NCBI RefSeq assembly: GCF_023101765.2
Contig: NC_064224.1
Span: 8,140,103 to 8,204,102, forward strand
Source of the DNA: Spodoptera frugiperda
Lineage: Eukaryota; Arthropoda; Insecta; Lepidoptera; Noctuidae
Reading direction: 5' to 3'
Length of the DNA stretch: 64,000 bases
The notes below the pieces were generated by a model, which had not been told where the DNA came from, ran no database searches, and saw only the letters and a list, made by a program, of their open reading frames with translations. This document shows, piece by piece, positions 43,352 to 54,192 of this stretch. The first letter of the stretch is position 1; the number at the start of each line of letters is the position of its first letter. Both the position numbers and the translations under genes were made by a program.

Positions 43352-44280
43352 CTTATGTCATAAATGAACTAGTATTATCACAAAATACTTAGTCTGCCTT
43401 CTATCTACGTCTAGGTATATTATATGTCACGTAATAATTAATTATGTGTTTGTAAACAGTTGCTTTGTTGGTGGGTGTTTTATTGTTAAGGTTTTTTTTT
43501 TGAGAATGAAGAAGAAGGATATAAAATGATATTGGATAGCTAAAGACACATTTTGAAAAGTGTCACATTGTGGCATTATTCTTTACAAAAAATGTGTAAA
43601 TGTGTGTTTCAGAGTTTAATAAAACTTCACGCTTTTAATTTTGTCAAGAAGAAAATTTCTAACACAAAACTTTTCACCAATGATAAAATAATAAGTACCT
43701 TTGTCATTTAGGTATCTACTAACAATTAACTATTTGCCAAACAAATCCCAAACTCCAAATATAACCTAAAAATCACCAACTTATCTACTAATCTTCTTAT
43801 AACTTATTAATCACCACTTAAAACCACCAACAAACCAACCTCACCTCCTCAAAAACATGTATACAACTGTTATAATATTGTTGATATAATTAAACAGTCA
43901 ATAGTCAGAAGCACACTGAATATATTTCATAAAAACAAAAGAAGATCATAAAATAGTTTCCACTCTTATAAGTGGCCAGCTTAACAGCACAGATATATGT
44001 AACAATAACCAATCTCCAAACCTTACCACCCAGCAACTAACACCAACTACATCACTACAATGCTAACAAGTCTCTACATATACACACGTGTAGAGATTTC
44101 ACTCTCACAGCATCCGTGGCGGAGTGCCAGCCACCAATTTGTAGCTATTAGCGGCTATCTGACTGTTCCTAACTTATTTACTATGAATATAAGCTGTGTA
44201 AGGCGTATTATGGTTTAAGTAAATAGGCATAATGTCATAATGTCTGTTTTTTTTAAGTCTGCGTTTGACCACCAACCCAC
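43352..44280. other. AT-rich non-coding stretch
   Basis: No gene or repeat recognised. Confidence 0.4.
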
Positions 44281-44406
44281 TTTTTTTGAGGGTGGGAAAA
44301 TCATCCAATGACTTCTCCCGCCTTGGACGAGGCGAGAGGAAGTGTCAGACTCTTACTGACTAAAAACCACCCCGTTCCTTCTTCTGTTTTTCCGCAGCTC
44401 CGGATA
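44281..44406 (+). mobile_element. Interspersed repeat, family C (internal deletion)
   Basis: GGTGGGAAAATCATCCAATG through AAAAACCACCCCGTTCCTTC, then a jump to TCCGCAGCTCCGGATACC; the GAGCCGGAGCCCCGGTAA block is missing. Confidence 0.8.
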
Positions 44407-45309
44407 CCAACCCGCTTACTGTCAGAATTGTGAAACCAAGATGTAGCCGAATATGGAGCACTCAGACTTAGAAAGTAGCTATTCTCCCTGACCTTGAAAA
44501 GATCTCGTTTTATAGATTTGTCTATTTTAACCCTTTAAGCGACTAGTTAAATGTCAATTACCGTGTCTCCAGCGCGATACTGCAAACCGAAAAAAATATA
44601 TCTACCCTAAAAAAAGAGGAGCAATCTTGTGGATGTGAGTCTAATCTGTGACATATCAAAAAACTATATAACGTGCCAAATCATTATCTATTTAATTATT
44701 AACAACACATCATGATAGTCCACTAGAGAACTATGTGCTTCCCCTACATAAGAGGATACGGAGACCAAATACTTAGGCAACAAAATAATTAAGCAAAACC
44801 ATCCAAATCAACCACCAAAAACGTTTAAAATTTAATTTAAAAAAGCTCATTGTCTCTGCCTACCCCCATTGGAGACAGGCGTGAAGTTATGTATGTTAAA
44901 AAGGTAGTATTGTACATCTTTCCAACGAATAAAACACATGACAAGATACTATGACGTCATGTGACACTATCCCAACAAAACTGAAGGAATATGCTCTAAT
45001 AGTCGCCAAATTGTTGTTGGCTGCTCGCCAAGATGCTGTCATCGAGAGTGAAACGATAGTGTGGGATGAACTTTATTCTAGACTAGTTCTAGGTGTCTAT
45101 AGTTTACCTGGAACTGTGTGAAATAATAAACAGTATCAGTATCTTGTCTGTTATCCCTTAACGTAGAGGTATTTTATTTAGTAGGGAAAGCATGCATAAT
45201 TTTGCAGCTTAAGCTTAATTATACAGTTAAATTGATATATTGTCAAAAAAAGTATGATAATTTTAATTACTTATAAGTATTCTTAAATTCCTACACTTTT
45301 TTATCTTAT
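44407..45309. other. Non-coding stretch
   Basis: Contains a short repeat-K 3' end at 44849-44889 (TCTCTGCCTACCCCCATTGG) and a CRE at 44952-44959. No gene. Confidence 0.4.
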
Positions 45310-45468
45310 GACTAGCCGGTCTAGCAAACTTTGTGTCGCCTCAAACATGTGTTATTCTCACCTTTTAAACCTTTCTTGGACTTCCACAAATAATTCAAGA
45401 CCAATATCAGCCAAATCGGTCCACCCGTTTTCGAGTTTTAGCGAGACTAATGAACAGAACACAAAAAG
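45310..45468 (-). mobile_element. RTE-like tail (family L)
   Basis: TAGCCGGTCTAGCAAACTTT, then TTGGACTTCCACAAATAATT and TCGGTCCACCCGTTTTCGAG. Reverse complement aligns with 48855-48965 (AACTCGAGAACGGCTGGACC then GAATTATTTGTGAAAGTCCA). Confidence 0.6.
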
Positions 45469-45497
45469 TTAACAGCGTCATTATCATCAACCAAAAG

Positions 45498-45641
45498 TTA
45501 AACATTAAACCGATTGAAACACATTTGGTTTCAATTAATTAACCTATGACACTGCTCTCGACCAATCCAATAAAAATAAGGATGATAATAAGCTATAACG
45601 ATGCTTAAAAACGCGGGAGATTAATGATTTGTTAAATGAAA
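45498..45641. mobile_element. Repeat K, inverted copy
   Basis: ACCGATTGAAACACATTTGG, CCAATCCAATAAAAATAAGG and AGCTATAACGATGCTTAAAA are the reverse complement of 40131-40283 with about 10-15% differences and some indels by eye. Confidence 0.7.
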
Positions 45642-46082
45642 GTTAAAGTTCTTCGCCTAAGGGTCTATCAAAAGCCCCCGCCCTACCTTAACATAGAGTA
45701 TATATAGCAACTGTCCGAAACTCTTTGGGAAACAAATACCCTGTCTACATTGTCTATAGTCTAAAAAGTACAGACACCGCGCCGGGATCTTTGACCCTCA
45801 AGATACACTCGGATTAGCTACGAAACAGTTTCTTATGGATGCGGTAACTGTTTTTTGGGAATTTAGTAGTATAAGGTATTGTATATAATTGGAGATTAAC
45901 AGGGGTCTATTGTTTATACAACATTTGCTATGTTGATGTTTACTAATTTATAAACCAAATTATTATCTCCTCTGAGTAAAGCTACAGTTACGTGCTTTAA
46001 AGAGTGATTTACAACTAGTCTAAGCCACATTTCAAGATTAGAGAGCGATTAGAGAATAGAGACATTCCCTTTTTTAATTTTT

Positions 46083-46200
46083 TTTAAAGAGGGAAATTCA
46101 TGAGGTAGAGGGAGTGTCAGACTCTTACTGACTAAAAACTATCCCGTTCCTACTCCTGCTTTTTAAGCCGAAGCCCCAGTAAACCCGCAGGGTATTGCGC
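46083..46200 (+). mobile_element. Interspersed repeat, family C (deleted)
   Basis: GAGGGAAATTCATGAGGTAG: the ATCCAATGACTTCTCCCGCC block is lost. The rest is intact: GGGAGTGTCAGACTCTTACT to AAGCCGAAGCCCCAGTAAAC. Confidence 0.75.
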
Positions 46201-47045
46201 CGCACAAAACAGGGATGCTAATACAACACTCACTAAGCAAAATATCCAAAAAAACAAACACAGTTTATCCCAAATCTAACCCTAATCCTAATTCGCGAGC
46301 ACCTCCACGTATTCAGACATCCTTGCTCGCCACCCCGGCGATCTCACCCCAGCATCTTACCAGTTTTATAGGTCGCCGTCGAATGGTCCACTCGACCGCT
46401 ATCGATCTGCCTTCTATCCTCTCCCGTTAATATTTCATCTCATATTTTTTTGTATTTTCTCTCATAAAATGGCGTATGGTATTGTTTCTGGTTAAGGGTT
46501 GATTGTGTTTAGTTTTGACTGTAGAGATTTTGGTTTTAGTATTGACTTTAACTTGTTTTGTCAGTCTGTTAATCACAATTTCGTTAATGTATAACTTGTT
46601 TGTTAAATGTAGATATTGTAGTGCTGTGTTTCGAGTGTAAATGGCAGAGTCAATCCCATAGATTGACTTTTCCATTCACTCGAATTATGTTAAATGGAAT
46701 TAAAATCCTTTGTACTTGACGTTTCCTTGTTAAAACCAAGTCACATCACAATAGAAGACAGTCATCAGCTCTATTCTTGGCTTAATCAGCATATTTAATT
46801 ATTTACTGATTAATCATTAACAAGTTTAGCAAGGAAATGACGATGATGTGTTAAAAACAAATAAAATTAGTAATTACAATGACTTTAGTTGCGGAATTCC
46901 GGTGTCTTGGTGTTTGTCAACAAGGTAGGTAGTCAGCGGTGAATGATATTTTATTTTTAGTTCGTAGTTTGTTATTTGTATATCAATCAGTTTGGATAAC
47001 AAAACAGTATCTACGTGTAACCGCATACATTATCTGTCTGTTGTA
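46201..47045. other. Non-coding stretch
   Basis: Frames of 71, 82 and 65 codons have no recognised domains. AAAATGGCG at 46466 is a partial YY1-like word. Confidence 0.4.
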
Positions 47046-47147
47046 CTCAGAGTCATTTAATGATAACTTAAACTATTCCTTAGTAACGATTTTGTATGGA
47101 CAACAATTGCTAAGGACTGGGTTAAGTAACCATTAAATGACTCTGAG
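47046..47147. mobile_element. 102-bp TA-flanked MITE (MITE-1), best copy
   Basis: Ends CTCAGAGTCATTTAATG and CATTAAATGACTCTGAG are perfect complements, with TA at 47044-47045 and 47148-47149. Internal AACTTAAACTATTCCTTAGT pairs imperfectly with CTAAGGACTGGGTTAAGTAA. It defines the family. Confidence 0.85.
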
Positions 47148-47963
47148 TACGACGTTGCGAAAGGTACAAATAGATGTAGTTGTGAATATTGAAGAAAAAA
47201 AACATTGCCATTAACATACTTCAGACTAAGTTACTTAAATTTTGGACTGGAATTTAGTATGTTTTGCAATCTTCAGACGGATCTATTATGACAAAATATA
47301 GCTTCAAGGTTGTCCTACTTGATTGTGTATTAAATAGCCTACTAATGGTGGCTAGGACATCAACCTACAACCTCTTTTTTCCATAGATTTTAAATTTCAT
47401 CCTCATTGTTTTGTAAACAAAGTCGAAAGTCTATTGACAAAACTTAACATCTTGTAGCAAGCTGCGCTATTGGCGTCTGTGCATTGACCTTTAGAAATTA
47501 GAATAACAACATTTCAGACAGATCACACTATTCACCCAAAAATACTGAAAAAAATACTTTAAAATAACGTTTTTAAAAGGAAACAACAACAAAAAAATTC
47601 GTTAACTATGGTTAAAATAAAATAAAAATTGTCTATCAAAGAAAGAAGGTTTGAATTCAGAACTGTCTACTATATGACGTGGAATCAGGGCGACAACCTC
47701 TAGACAGAAAACAAAGTACTCGTGACGTTTTATTAGTGGCCAGTTCGATAGCTTACTCATGTTGGTACTAAGTACTTTATTTTTTATCTATGTTTTGCTA
47801 AATTATCTTTTATTTGTAACGCAAATAGTATGTTGCAATATTTTCTAAGTAAATGTGTTTTTTTTTATTATTTTCTTTGTGACAAGTTCCTTTGGTATCT
47901 TTCTGTACCTATTTGAAATATACAAGTGATAAGAATTAAAAAAGCATTTAATTTCTTCAATAT
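47148..47963. other. AT-rich non-coding stretch
   Basis: No gene or repeat recognised. Confidence 0.4.
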
Positions 47964-48103
47964 GTATAAAACAAAGTCGCTTTCTCTGTCCCAATGTCCC
48001 TTTGTATGCTTAAATCTTTAAAACTAGGCAACGGATTTTGATGCGTTTTTTTAATAGATAGAGTGATTCAAGAGGAAGGTTTTTATGTATAATACATACA
48101 TGT
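47964..48103 (+). mobile_element. RTE-like LINE 3' tail (family F)
   Basis: ACAAAGTCGCTTTCTCTGTC, then AACGGATTTTGATGCG and AATAGATAGAGTGATTCAAG. It carries a small CCCAATGT duplication before CCCTTTGTATGC and lacks the GGGCGGGTCGC end. Confidence 0.65.
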
Positions 48104-48303
48104 TGATTTCTGTAGTTTACTCAAATAATGTGTCTATCACATGAAGGCTTTGAATTAATTCAAGATGTCATATCAAAGTTGACTTGCTTTTGAGGTAGTT
48201 TACAATTAACATGTAACTTCATGTATAGAATAATTTCTAGTAGGTGCTTAATTACAAGAATATACTTTTAAACAAAAGTTATGAATCCACCAAACATAGA
48301 AAC

Positions 48304-48518
48304 AACACTTGCGTTGTTTCACGTTGTGTGAGTGAGGTTACCGGAGGCCCAATTACCCCCCAATATCAACTCAAATCCCCAACAATCCTCAATTTCCTAA
48401 CCCCCAAAAAAAGCTGGCAACGCACTTATAACACCTCTGGTGTTTCGGGTCTATAGGCTTTGTCGATTACTTACCATCAGGTGATCCGTCTGTTTTTTAC
48501 CCGTATCTCATAAAATAA
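48304..48518 (+). mobile_element. Interspersed repeat, family D
   Basis: AGTGAGGTTACCGGAGGCCC, GCTGGCAACGCACTTATAAC, TTACCATCAGGTGATCCGTC and CATAAAA at the end. The 70-codon frame over it is repeat-derived. Confidence 0.75.
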
Positions 48519-48854
48519 AGTTTATGTCATACTACTGGATACTTTTCAGCTTCCATTTTAAACAATATCCAACCAATCGAAGTATTTTAAACATTACAAT
48601 AATTATGATCAATATTTTTAATACAATTAACAATAATTAGATATATTAAAAAGTGCAGCAACCTTACTGAGTGCGTCGAACGAGCATAGCTCATATAATT
48701 AACATAGTGACTCATAAAACTTCATATATTGTACATATTTACTGATAAATAATGACCTTACAATATATTTATCGGTGGAAATATACTGTTTATGTTACAC
48801 TAGTAAGAACACTCGGATTTGTTGAAGAAAAAAATGTCAAAAATCTCTATCTAC
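48519..48854. other. AT-rich spacer
   Basis: No gene or repeat recognised. Confidence 0.4.
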
Positions 48855-48965
48855 TTATAAAATCAGTTGCTATTCGTTGGTTTTGCTAAAACTCGAGAAC
48901 GGCTGGACCAATCTAATTTTGGTTTTGAATTATTTGTGAAAGTCCAGAGAAGGTTTGTAAAAAAT
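48855..48965 (+). mobile_element. RTE-like tail (family L)
   Basis: TTTTGCTAAAACTCGAGAAC then GGCTGGACCAATCTAATTTT and GAAAGTCCAGAGAAGGTTTG. Partner of 45310-45468. Confidence 0.6.
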
Positions 48966-49035
48966 GTTTGAGGTGCTACGAAGTTTTCTGAGTCAGTCTT
49001 GTATTAACGTTAGAGTCAACGTCTTGAGTAAGCGC

Positions 49036-49128
49036 ACTGATTAATGCTCATTTCTTCTTTGAGTGAGAAGAGGCTCTCTGTCGAGAAGTAGGACAGCTAG
49101 AGATTGATAATCACAATGATGATGAGGG
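49036..49128 (+). mobile_element. LINE 3'-end fragment (family E)
   Basis: CACTGATTAATGCTCATTTC, TGAGTGAGAAGAGGCTCTCT and a terminal ATGATGATGAG. Confidence 0.6.
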
Positions 49129-49569
49129 TATTCCCTATATTACTAAACCGACGATGAAAATTCACTGTCAGAAAACTATGCATGTACAAATTTATTATTC
49201 CTAAACAAATACATTAAATTCTAACGAACCTATTTAAAACGACGCATTACTCCTCATCACTCCTCTTGACCACAAAGCATATCAACTGGTTGAACATACT
49301 GACTAATGAACAAAACGTGTACAGAAAAATAAACTAGGCAGAATGACTGGCAACCTAAGCCAATCGAATCAAAAAAAGATACTATACGCCCACAATTCAA
49401 AAAGCGAACGCGACTCAAAAGCTGTCAAACTGCCCGCGCTGACGCATGGTTTTAGGGTTGTCAAGGGATTTATAGAATGGAGGATGTTATTGATTTATTT
49501 AGGTAGATCTCATTTTCACACAAAATCACAAAGTTCTGAACTGATCAATAGTAAGTAACAAAAATATTT
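49129..49569. other. Non-coding stretch
   Basis: A 71-codon frame (49343-49558) has no recognised domain. Confidence 0.4.
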
Positions 49570-49756
49570 GTGCGGTGGCTGTGCAACCGGCTGCCGCATA
49601 ATGTTTAGCGGGTTCAATCCCCGCACGGAGCAACTCTTTGTGTGATCTACAAATTGTTGTTTCTGGTCTGGGTGGCACGTGTATGTGAACTTGTATGTTT
49701 GTAAACGCACCCACGACACAGGAGAAAATCCTGTTGTGGGACAACGATTTAAAAAA
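49570..49756 (+). mobile_element. tRNA-derived SINE-A, full length
   Basis: GTGCGGTGGCTGTGCAACCG then the B box GGTTCAATCCC, ACGGAGCAACTCTTTGTGTG, and TTTGTAAACGCACCCACGAC, ending GTTGTGGGACAACG and an A run. Two minus frames over it (67 and 72 codons, one reading [15 protein letters not shown]) are typical SINE translations. Confidence 0.85.
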
Positions 49757-50690
49757 GGAAACTACATGTTTTTTTCTAAGGACTAATGTAACCTTTTCTT
49801 AACAATATGGAGGCAGGATTAACTGTAAGCTACGACTATTTCAATTCAAATTGCCCATATTTCCCACAAATCTATACTAGCCAAAGCCATTCTTACAAGA
49901 ATAATTCTCTATCATTGTTTCTCGATTCGATATCCGTTCTATTCATCGATTTAAAAATATTACACAAGTCTTTCCGTAATAACTATTTGTGATCACACAT
50001 TATGCATAGTGTAACAGTAGCCATTTTTCCATTGAAGGCAGCCCTAGAGAAACCTGCTCCAGAGGCGACCGTTGATCCGCCATATTGGTGTTCTTTTTTT
50101 GAAATCTCAAACTGATCGCTAAAGGAATACTTATGACAGGAATAATAAAACGCATTAAATTAATGTTCAGATTCGAAAAAAAGAAATTGTGGATTTTTTT
50201 TTATTTGTCTATCAACTACCAGCGAATATGTTAAGAGTTTGTATACTCATTGCGGAATTCTAGTGAATTTCTTAGCGAGATTTTTAGCTTCACTGTTTTG
50301 CAAATAAGTCAAAAAATCTTTTGATTAAAGCTTATAAGAGATTAGAAAGATGAAAGACGAAACAACTCATTGAGTCTGTACTAAAGAATTTAATGACGTT
50401 AATCACCAGTTTGGGTAAAAAAGTTATAAGTTTCATTTACCAATAATTTCAATATCTCTAGAACAACTTCTTTGATAATAATTTTATAACCAATTCAAAC
50501 TACAACATTTTTCAACGTATTAATATGCATATGTTTCTGCTATGTTACAACTAAGGTATATATCGCCAGCCCTAGACCTGAGGCGGCCGTTCACCGGATC
50601 TTATTTTGTTTTTTGTCCCGCATACAAACTGAACACAAGCTGAGAGACCGGTGAACACACCTGTAACTTGCTGGTATTATATAATAACAC
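49757..50690. other. Non-coding stretch
   Basis: A one-mismatch YY1-like site TCCGCCATATT is at 50076-50086. A 61-codon frame at 49807 is unsupported. No repeat recognised. Confidence 0.4.
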
Positions 50691-50953
50691 TAGCGGACCC
50701 GACAGACGTTGTCTTGTCTACACGTCTTTAATTTGAAAATTTGTCGGATCCAATGTAAAACATTCCAAAATCAACAACTACTAATAAATTAAAAATTAAT
50801 TAAAAAAACATTGTCCAGCGGACAAAATTGTGAATCTAAACCATTCTCAGATCCTCTTGAACACACACAAAAAGTTTCATCAAAATCCGTCTAGTCGTTT
50901 AAGAGGAGTTCAGTGACATACACACGTACAGAAGAATTATATATATAAAGATG
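50691..50953 (+). mobile_element. RTE/SINE-like element (ACTAGCGGACCC end)
   Basis: ACTAGCGGACCCGACAGACG at the left; CAAAATCCGTCTAGTCGTTT, AGGAGTTCAGTGACATACAC and ATTATATATATAAAGATG at the right. From memory this is a common lepidopteran element starting ACTAGCTGACCC. About 260 bp; no frame. Confidence 0.6.
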
Positions 50954-50976
50954 TACTACTACTAACATAGCTATGA

Positions 50977-51127
50977 TCCCGGAGCTACTGACAGCCTAGC
51001 GGGTTTACTGGGGCTCCGGCTCGAAAAGCAGAAGAAGGAACGGGGTGGATTTTAGTCAGTAAGAGTGTGACACTCTCTCTCGCCTTGACCAAGGCGGAAG
51101 AAGTTGGATGATTTTCCCCTCTTGAAA
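50977..51127 (-). mobile_element. Interspersed repeat, family C
   Basis: CCCGGAGCTACTGACAGCCT, GGGCTCCGGCTCGAAAAGCA, then GATGATTTTCCCCTC. The minus frame is open, with [11 protein letters not shown] conserved near its end, but contains [19 protein letters not shown] with several changes. Confidence 0.8.
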
Positions 51128-51172
51128 AAATATTATTACTAACACATATCTTGAATTCAAGAAATTCAATTA

Positions 51173-51278
51173 TCACACAGTGAAAGTTTGTTTTTCCGTC
51201 AATCACGATGTAACTACTAAACGAATTTTGATGAAATTTGGTATACAGACAGGGTATGAGCTGTCTTGGATGATAGGA
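51173..51278 (+). mobile_element. RTE-like 3' tail (family G)
   Basis: GTGAAAGTTTGTTTTTCCGT, CAATCACGATGTAACTACTA, ATTTTGATGAAATTTGGTAT and ACAGACAGGGTATGAGC. Starts about 45 bp after a family-C copy. Confidence 0.55.
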
Positions 51279-51682
51279 TACCTTTGCCACTGCCTGATAT
51301 TTAATTGTAAATTATCTCTTACCTCCACAGCGTCCACAAAATTAAGGAAAATAAAAACGTAAATACACACTTTATAGTAGGAATTAAACATTTTATTGCC
51401 AGATCAAAATATTCGACATTTTATTGCCAAAAGTTCAATGTTACCAGTGAAATTAAATATCAAGGTTTCACGGTTCAGTTTTAAAATCAAGGACTTTTCC
51501 AAATGAAGTGTTTATGGTGTTTTTTTTTAATTATTATAATTGAAATATGAGTAAGAATGCAATCACACGCTTCCTTGGACATAACTGTCCAATCTCTCAA
51601 TTATACTGGATTTTCGACTGTAAAACAAAAACAATTAAGTCCAAAATCGAATAAAGAAATGTGACAGACAGGAGTAGGTTGA
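51279..51682. other. AT-rich non-coding stretch
   Basis: Overlapping 60-62 codon frames on both strands; no gene. A 19-bp direct repeat ACATTTTATTGCCA-type phrase occurs near 51389 and 51417. Confidence 0.35.
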
Positions 51683-51808
51683 AGGCTCACTCCTTATTAC
51701 ATGGGACTTGTAACACAAATGGTGAAAAGTGGGTGTACAGTGTACAGTGGCATTACGTGCCGTAATGTGCACCTCTGCCTACCCCTTCAGGGATAAAAGG
51801 ACGTGACG
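51683..51808 (+). mobile_element. SINE-B, 5'-truncated
   Basis: GGCTCACTCCTTATTACATG, then GGTGAAAAGTGGGTGTACAG and TGCCTACCCCTTCAGGGATA. It lacks the tRNA-like head. Confidence 0.8.
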
Positions 51809-52309
51809 ATAAAAACGAAACTTTAATTAAAATACAGAAGAAACACCAAAAGCGACAAGTTCAAGTTACTCTTTCTAGAATCTAATCTGCAATAGCTTTA
51901 AATAAACGCTTGAAATGTTACACAATTCTATATTTTTTAGTAAATAAACTTGCTATATACACAGAATGTAATTAAACAGCTTCCTACAAAGTAAATATGA
52001 AATTGTCACATATTAACTTCTGTTTCCTAGAATCCGTAATAACATGGGTTGCTTACAACTCGTACTGCGATATATCTTAGATCTAAAAAGGCAAATGGGT
52101 TCTGCTTATACGTTTTTTTCTGTATCTAAGTTAATATTAGAGCTTCTTTGTTTACATAGAAATAGGGATTAAAATTAATAAATAGTTTACCACAAAATAA
52201 ATGGGAAATCAGACAAGACTTTAGTCTAAAATTGTGTTTAAGTTTTCTGCATAAAATTTTATAGACATCTTCCAAAATTTTAGTTAATTTTAGTTACGGA
52301 TATAATAAA
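51809..52309. other. AT-rich non-coding stretch
   Basis: No gene or repeat recognised. Confidence 0.4.
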
Positions 52310-52524
52310 AAAGTAACGCCTTTTATCCCCAAAGGGGTAGGCAGAGGTGTACATTAAGGCACGTAATGCAATGTTCATCCACTTTTCACCATTTGTATTA
52401 TAAGTCCCATGTAATAGGGGGTGAGTCTATTGCTATACTAGGCACAATTCTCTCCATACTATTGCTGAGAAATTTTGGTAAAACCGAAAACAATCCTTTA
52501 GTACTATGCTCGACCCGGGAATCA
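52310..52524 (-). mobile_element. SINE-B, head-truncated
   Basis: Antisense: CGCCTTTTATCCCCAAAGGG, CATTTGTATTATAAGTCCCA, then CTCGACCCGGGAATCATACA, where the match ends inside the B box. The overlapping 77- and 73-codon frames are not genes. Confidence 0.8.
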
Positions 52525-52568
52525 TACAATGTTATAATGAAAATAAACAGAATTAACAAAATAATCGT

Positions 52569-52589
52569 GAAGAAAGAAAGAAAGAAAGA
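52569..52589. repeat. (GAAA)n microsatellite
   Basis: Five GAAA units just beyond the broken head of a SINE-B. Confidence 0.85.
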
Positions 52590-52805
52590 CGTATCATAGT
52601 TTGAAGCCCTTTGAAGCAAACGAAACTGACATCAAACAAAAATACATTGTAAACTCAACTACAAACAGTATAAATTACCTTACAATAATAAATTGAACCA
52701 TAACTGATGGACGCTGCAGCCAGGACAGAACTGGTTTACCCTTGAACATTGGTCAGGCATCCAGTAGCTTTGGGCTGAACGATTATCTTTAAAACTAAAA
52801 CACTA

Positions 52806-53037
52806 AAACCTGACATTCCTACCGCGCAATATTGTGTAGTAGCAACCCTATTGTATAGTTTATACCAGGGTTTCTCAAACTATCCGGAGCTGAAATCAAC
52901 GTAAAAGGTTACCGAGGCTCCGGCTCGAAAAGCAGGAGTAGGAACGGGGTGGTTTTTAGTCAGTAAAAGTCTGACACTGCTTCTCGCCTCACCCAAGGCT
53001 GGAGAAGTCATTGGATGATTTTCGCCATTCAAAAAGA
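52806..53037 (-). mobile_element. Interspersed repeat, family C, long form
   Basis: Reverse orientation of 34480-34735: CCTACCGCGCAATATTGTGT, AGTTTATACCAGGGTTTCTC, then CTCCGGCTCGAAAAGCAGGA and ATTGGATGATTTTCGCC. The frame is open and close to consensus ([20 protein letters not shown]). CAGGGTTTCTCAAACT resembles hAT ends but lies inside the shared unit. Confidence 0.8.
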
Positions 53038-53239
53038 AGGGTTTTCTTAAACTATGCGTCGGGATCCATTGGTATTGCAAGCGATTTTTTTGTGAATTAT
53101 ACCAATCGTTCTGTATTTAAATTTTTCATATTGGTAACGGTTTGAGTTAAAAGGTACTTTGGTCCTGAGTTTAGGAATTTAATTTAGATAGGTTGTAGAT
53201 CAGACAACTTTGGGAACCACTGATCTATATAATTTGTAT

Positions 53240-53350
53240 AGCCTACTAGCTTTAGCCAGGTTTGTTGGGATAAAAAGCCTATGTGTTATGCCTGATTATA
53301 GTCTATATCTAAGCCAAATTTCATTGAGATGCGTTTAGTGGTTTTTGTAA
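53240..53350 (+). mobile_element. RTE-like tail (weak)
   Basis: CTACTAGCTTTAGCCAGGTT, then AAGCCAAATTTCATTGAGAT and GCGTTTAGTGGTTTTTG, the style of RTE-derived tails. No close partner in the window. Confidence 0.4.
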
Positions 53351-53351
53351 G

Positions 53352-53445
53352 ATATTGAATGATAGCTTAAACTTTGCATTAGTAACTATTTTATATCGAA
53401 AACAATTGCTACGAAATGGGTTAAGTAACCATTAAATTATTGTAA
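53352..53445. mobile_element. MITE-1, degenerate copy
   Basis: ATTGAATGATAGCTTAAACT and GGGTTAAGTAACCATTAAAT are the family ends; outer TIRs are no longer recognisable. It lies directly after the RTE-like tail. Confidence 0.65.
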
Positions 53446-53540
53446 GTTTATAGCCTCACTGCTAAATTTTGCTTTCGCGCGCGAAATTTTGTTGTTTTGT
53501 TATTGTGATAAAAATAAAACTAATGAGTATTATATTTTAA

Positions 53541-53665
53541 CAACTCTTTGTGTGATCCACAGATTGTTGTTTCGGGTCTGGGTGTCATGTGTATGTGGAA
53601 TTGTATGTTTGTAATCGCACCCACGACACAGGAGAAAATCCTAATGTAGTGCAAGGTTTTTTTTA
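53541..53665 (+). mobile_element. SINE-A, 5'-truncated
   Basis: CAACTCTTTGTGTGATCCAC, TTCGGGTCTGGGTGTCATGT and CACGACACAGGAGAAAATCC. The tRNA-like head is missing, as at 30611. Confidence 0.8.
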
Positions 53666-54071
53666 AAAAAGAAAAGAGTATACAAAAATAGTTTCTTTGG
53701 GAAAGTTGTTTGTAATCATGAGTACAATCACTTGTTTAAATATCGTTCACTAATTACCAGTTACCCTATATTTAGCCTTTGAGTTAAACCAGACACATAC
53801 CTAACACAATCCAACTATAAAAAAAAAAAACTTTAAAAACGTAATTGCCATTTTCGTTCGTTACACATAACTGCTATGACGTCACACTGTGTCAAGTCCA
53901 TAGAGAATCAAAATCTATGCATTGTCTATTGACAGACGGTCACTATTCTCGTATGTGTGTCAATGTAACTTTCAAACAGATATATATTTACGCTGTGATG
54001 TAGTTTATGTTTAATAGAGTTTTCTGTTTTAAATATATTGGCTAAATATCACGTCTATTTTAGTCTTAATT
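53666..54071. other. Non-coding stretch
   Basis: Contains a CRE at 53877-53884. No gene or repeat. Confidence 0.4.
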
Positions 54072-54192
54072 TTTTTATGGAATAGGTGGCAAACGATCAA
54101 ACGAGTCACCTAATGGTAAGCGATCAGCGCCGCCCATGAACACCCGCAACACCAGAGGAGTCACAGGTGCGTTGCCGGCCTTTTAAAAAGGA
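54072..54192 (-). mobile_element. Interspersed repeat, family D (3' half)
   Basis: Antisense: TTTTATGGAATAGGTGGCAA, ACGAGTCACCTAATGGTAAG, CCCATGAACACCCGCAACAC and GGTGCGTTGCCGGCCTTTTA. Confidence 0.8.

Noticed and set aside
48181..48215. let-7-like word TGAGGTAGTTTACAATT
   Set aside because: Only the seed region matches; the rest differs and there is no complementary star arm nearby. Other known insect microRNAs were looked for by eye and not seen.
53205..53221. hAT-type right end AACTTTGGGAACCACTG paired with CAGGGTTTCTCAAACT at 52866
   Set aside because: The left word lies inside the long form of family C with shared flanks at another locus, and the 8-bp flanks do not match.
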